Below, piece after piece: positions 63,788 to 64,000 of a stretch of 64,000 nt of DNA. This DNA comes from an uncultured Ruminiclostridium sp. (GTDB taxonomy: Bacteria > Bacillota > Clostridia > Oscillospirales > Ruminococcaceae), in contig CANQED010000005.1 in the NCBI GenBank assembly GCA_947594425.1, forward strand, positions 108,048-172,047, given 5' to 3'. The notes beneath the pieces are model-generated. The model was not told the DNA's origin. It did no database searches and saw only the letters and a list, made by a program, of their open reading frames with translations. The first letter of the stretch is position 1. Each line of letters opens with the position of its first letter. A program made the position numbers and the translations under genes.

Positions 63788-64000
63788 TTATAAGAACAAT
63801 TTAATAATAATGCCTTTCGCCCAAGAAAAATAAGATGGTATAGTGGTATCAAGCAATTCCCTTATAACAGAACAGTCCCTATCAGTAAGTTCACCGACTT
63901 TCTGAAATACACTTCCTGTTGCCTTTGTATCACCTAATGCAATCATTGCCTGTGCGTGATCTCCCTTTGCAAAATATTTGCCGATTGACAATGCCCCTGC
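63788..64000 (-). CDS. C-terminal part of an unidentified gene at the window edge
   Basis: The frame is open from the right edge to a TAA at 63788-63790, directly abutting the KTR frame. The 70 visible residues (ALSIGKYFAKGDHAQAMIAL onward, ending KGIIIKLFL) match nothing I recognise. Base composition is more AT-rich than the native genes, fitting a mobile element. The true start is outside the window. Confidence 0.5.
   Translation of the reverse strand, partial: AGALSIGKYFAKGDHAQAMIALGDTKATGSVFQKVGELTDRDCSVIRELLDTTIPSYFSWAKGIIIKLFL

Overview
The window looks like chromosome from a low-to-mid GC, endospore-lineage Clostridia bacterium, most likely a gut Oscillospiraceae/Ruminococcaceae relative. 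This rests on a SpoVD-type PASTA penicillin-binding protein in the division cluster, YunB, type III glutamine synthetase, the PatB/DUF3737 pair, BspA-like leucine-rich surface proteins and purine-rich ribosome binding sites throughout. The lineage call is inferred from gene content only; there is no rRNA here. I saw no tRNA, rRNA or CRISPR array.

Layout. (1) 1-10374, minus strand: a division/cell-wall (dcw) operon mraZ-rsmH-ftsL-like-PBP-murE-mraY-ftsW-murG-murA, read from one strong promoter at its right end. murF, murD and murC are absent from the stretch. (2) 10466-15773, minus strand: a two-gene unit of a degenerate SNF2-like protein and a large Hsp90-like (GHKL) ATPase, which I could not assign to a described system. 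(3) 15939-20093, plus strand: an HD-domain protein, then the conserved rpmH-rnpA-yidD-yidC-jag operon. (4) 20140-22437: glutamine synthetase III behind a terminator-like leader hairpin. (5) 22438-32228, minus strand: a housekeeping run from DUF951 and prfA through ywlC, coaE, a lytic transglycosylase, an M18 aminopeptidase, yunB, ligA and DUF3737 to patB. (6) 32258-36444: a DUF2079 membrane protein and a divergent methionyl-tRNA synthetase.

(7) 36493-51090 is the accessory region. Three secreted BspA-like leucine-rich-repeat/fibronectin-III proteins share a downstream DNA element. The first has a long structured leader RNA ending in a terminator. Between the second and third lies a four-gene plus-strand operon: XRE regulator, M48 metalloprotease fused to a large unknown region, TerB-like protein with amphipathic repeats, and glycine-zipper membrane protein. 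It has the layout of a regulated protease/membrane-effector module and is my lead candidate for an undescribed system. The island ends in about 1.2 kb of non-coding DNA with a MITE-like element and an array of strong hairpins.

(8) 51094-62641, minus strand: recD2, a small membrane protein, prmA, a chemotaxis receptor, S-adenosylhomocysteine hydrolase and MTA/SAH deaminase, then two tandem lipoproteins with Thr-rich repeats and amidase-like domains, followed by DUF2461 (62642-63304). (9) 63484-64000: a native gene start is cut off after seven codons, next to a cysteine-rich KTR gene typical of Tn916-type conjugative elements, so the right edge is probably the end of an integrated element.
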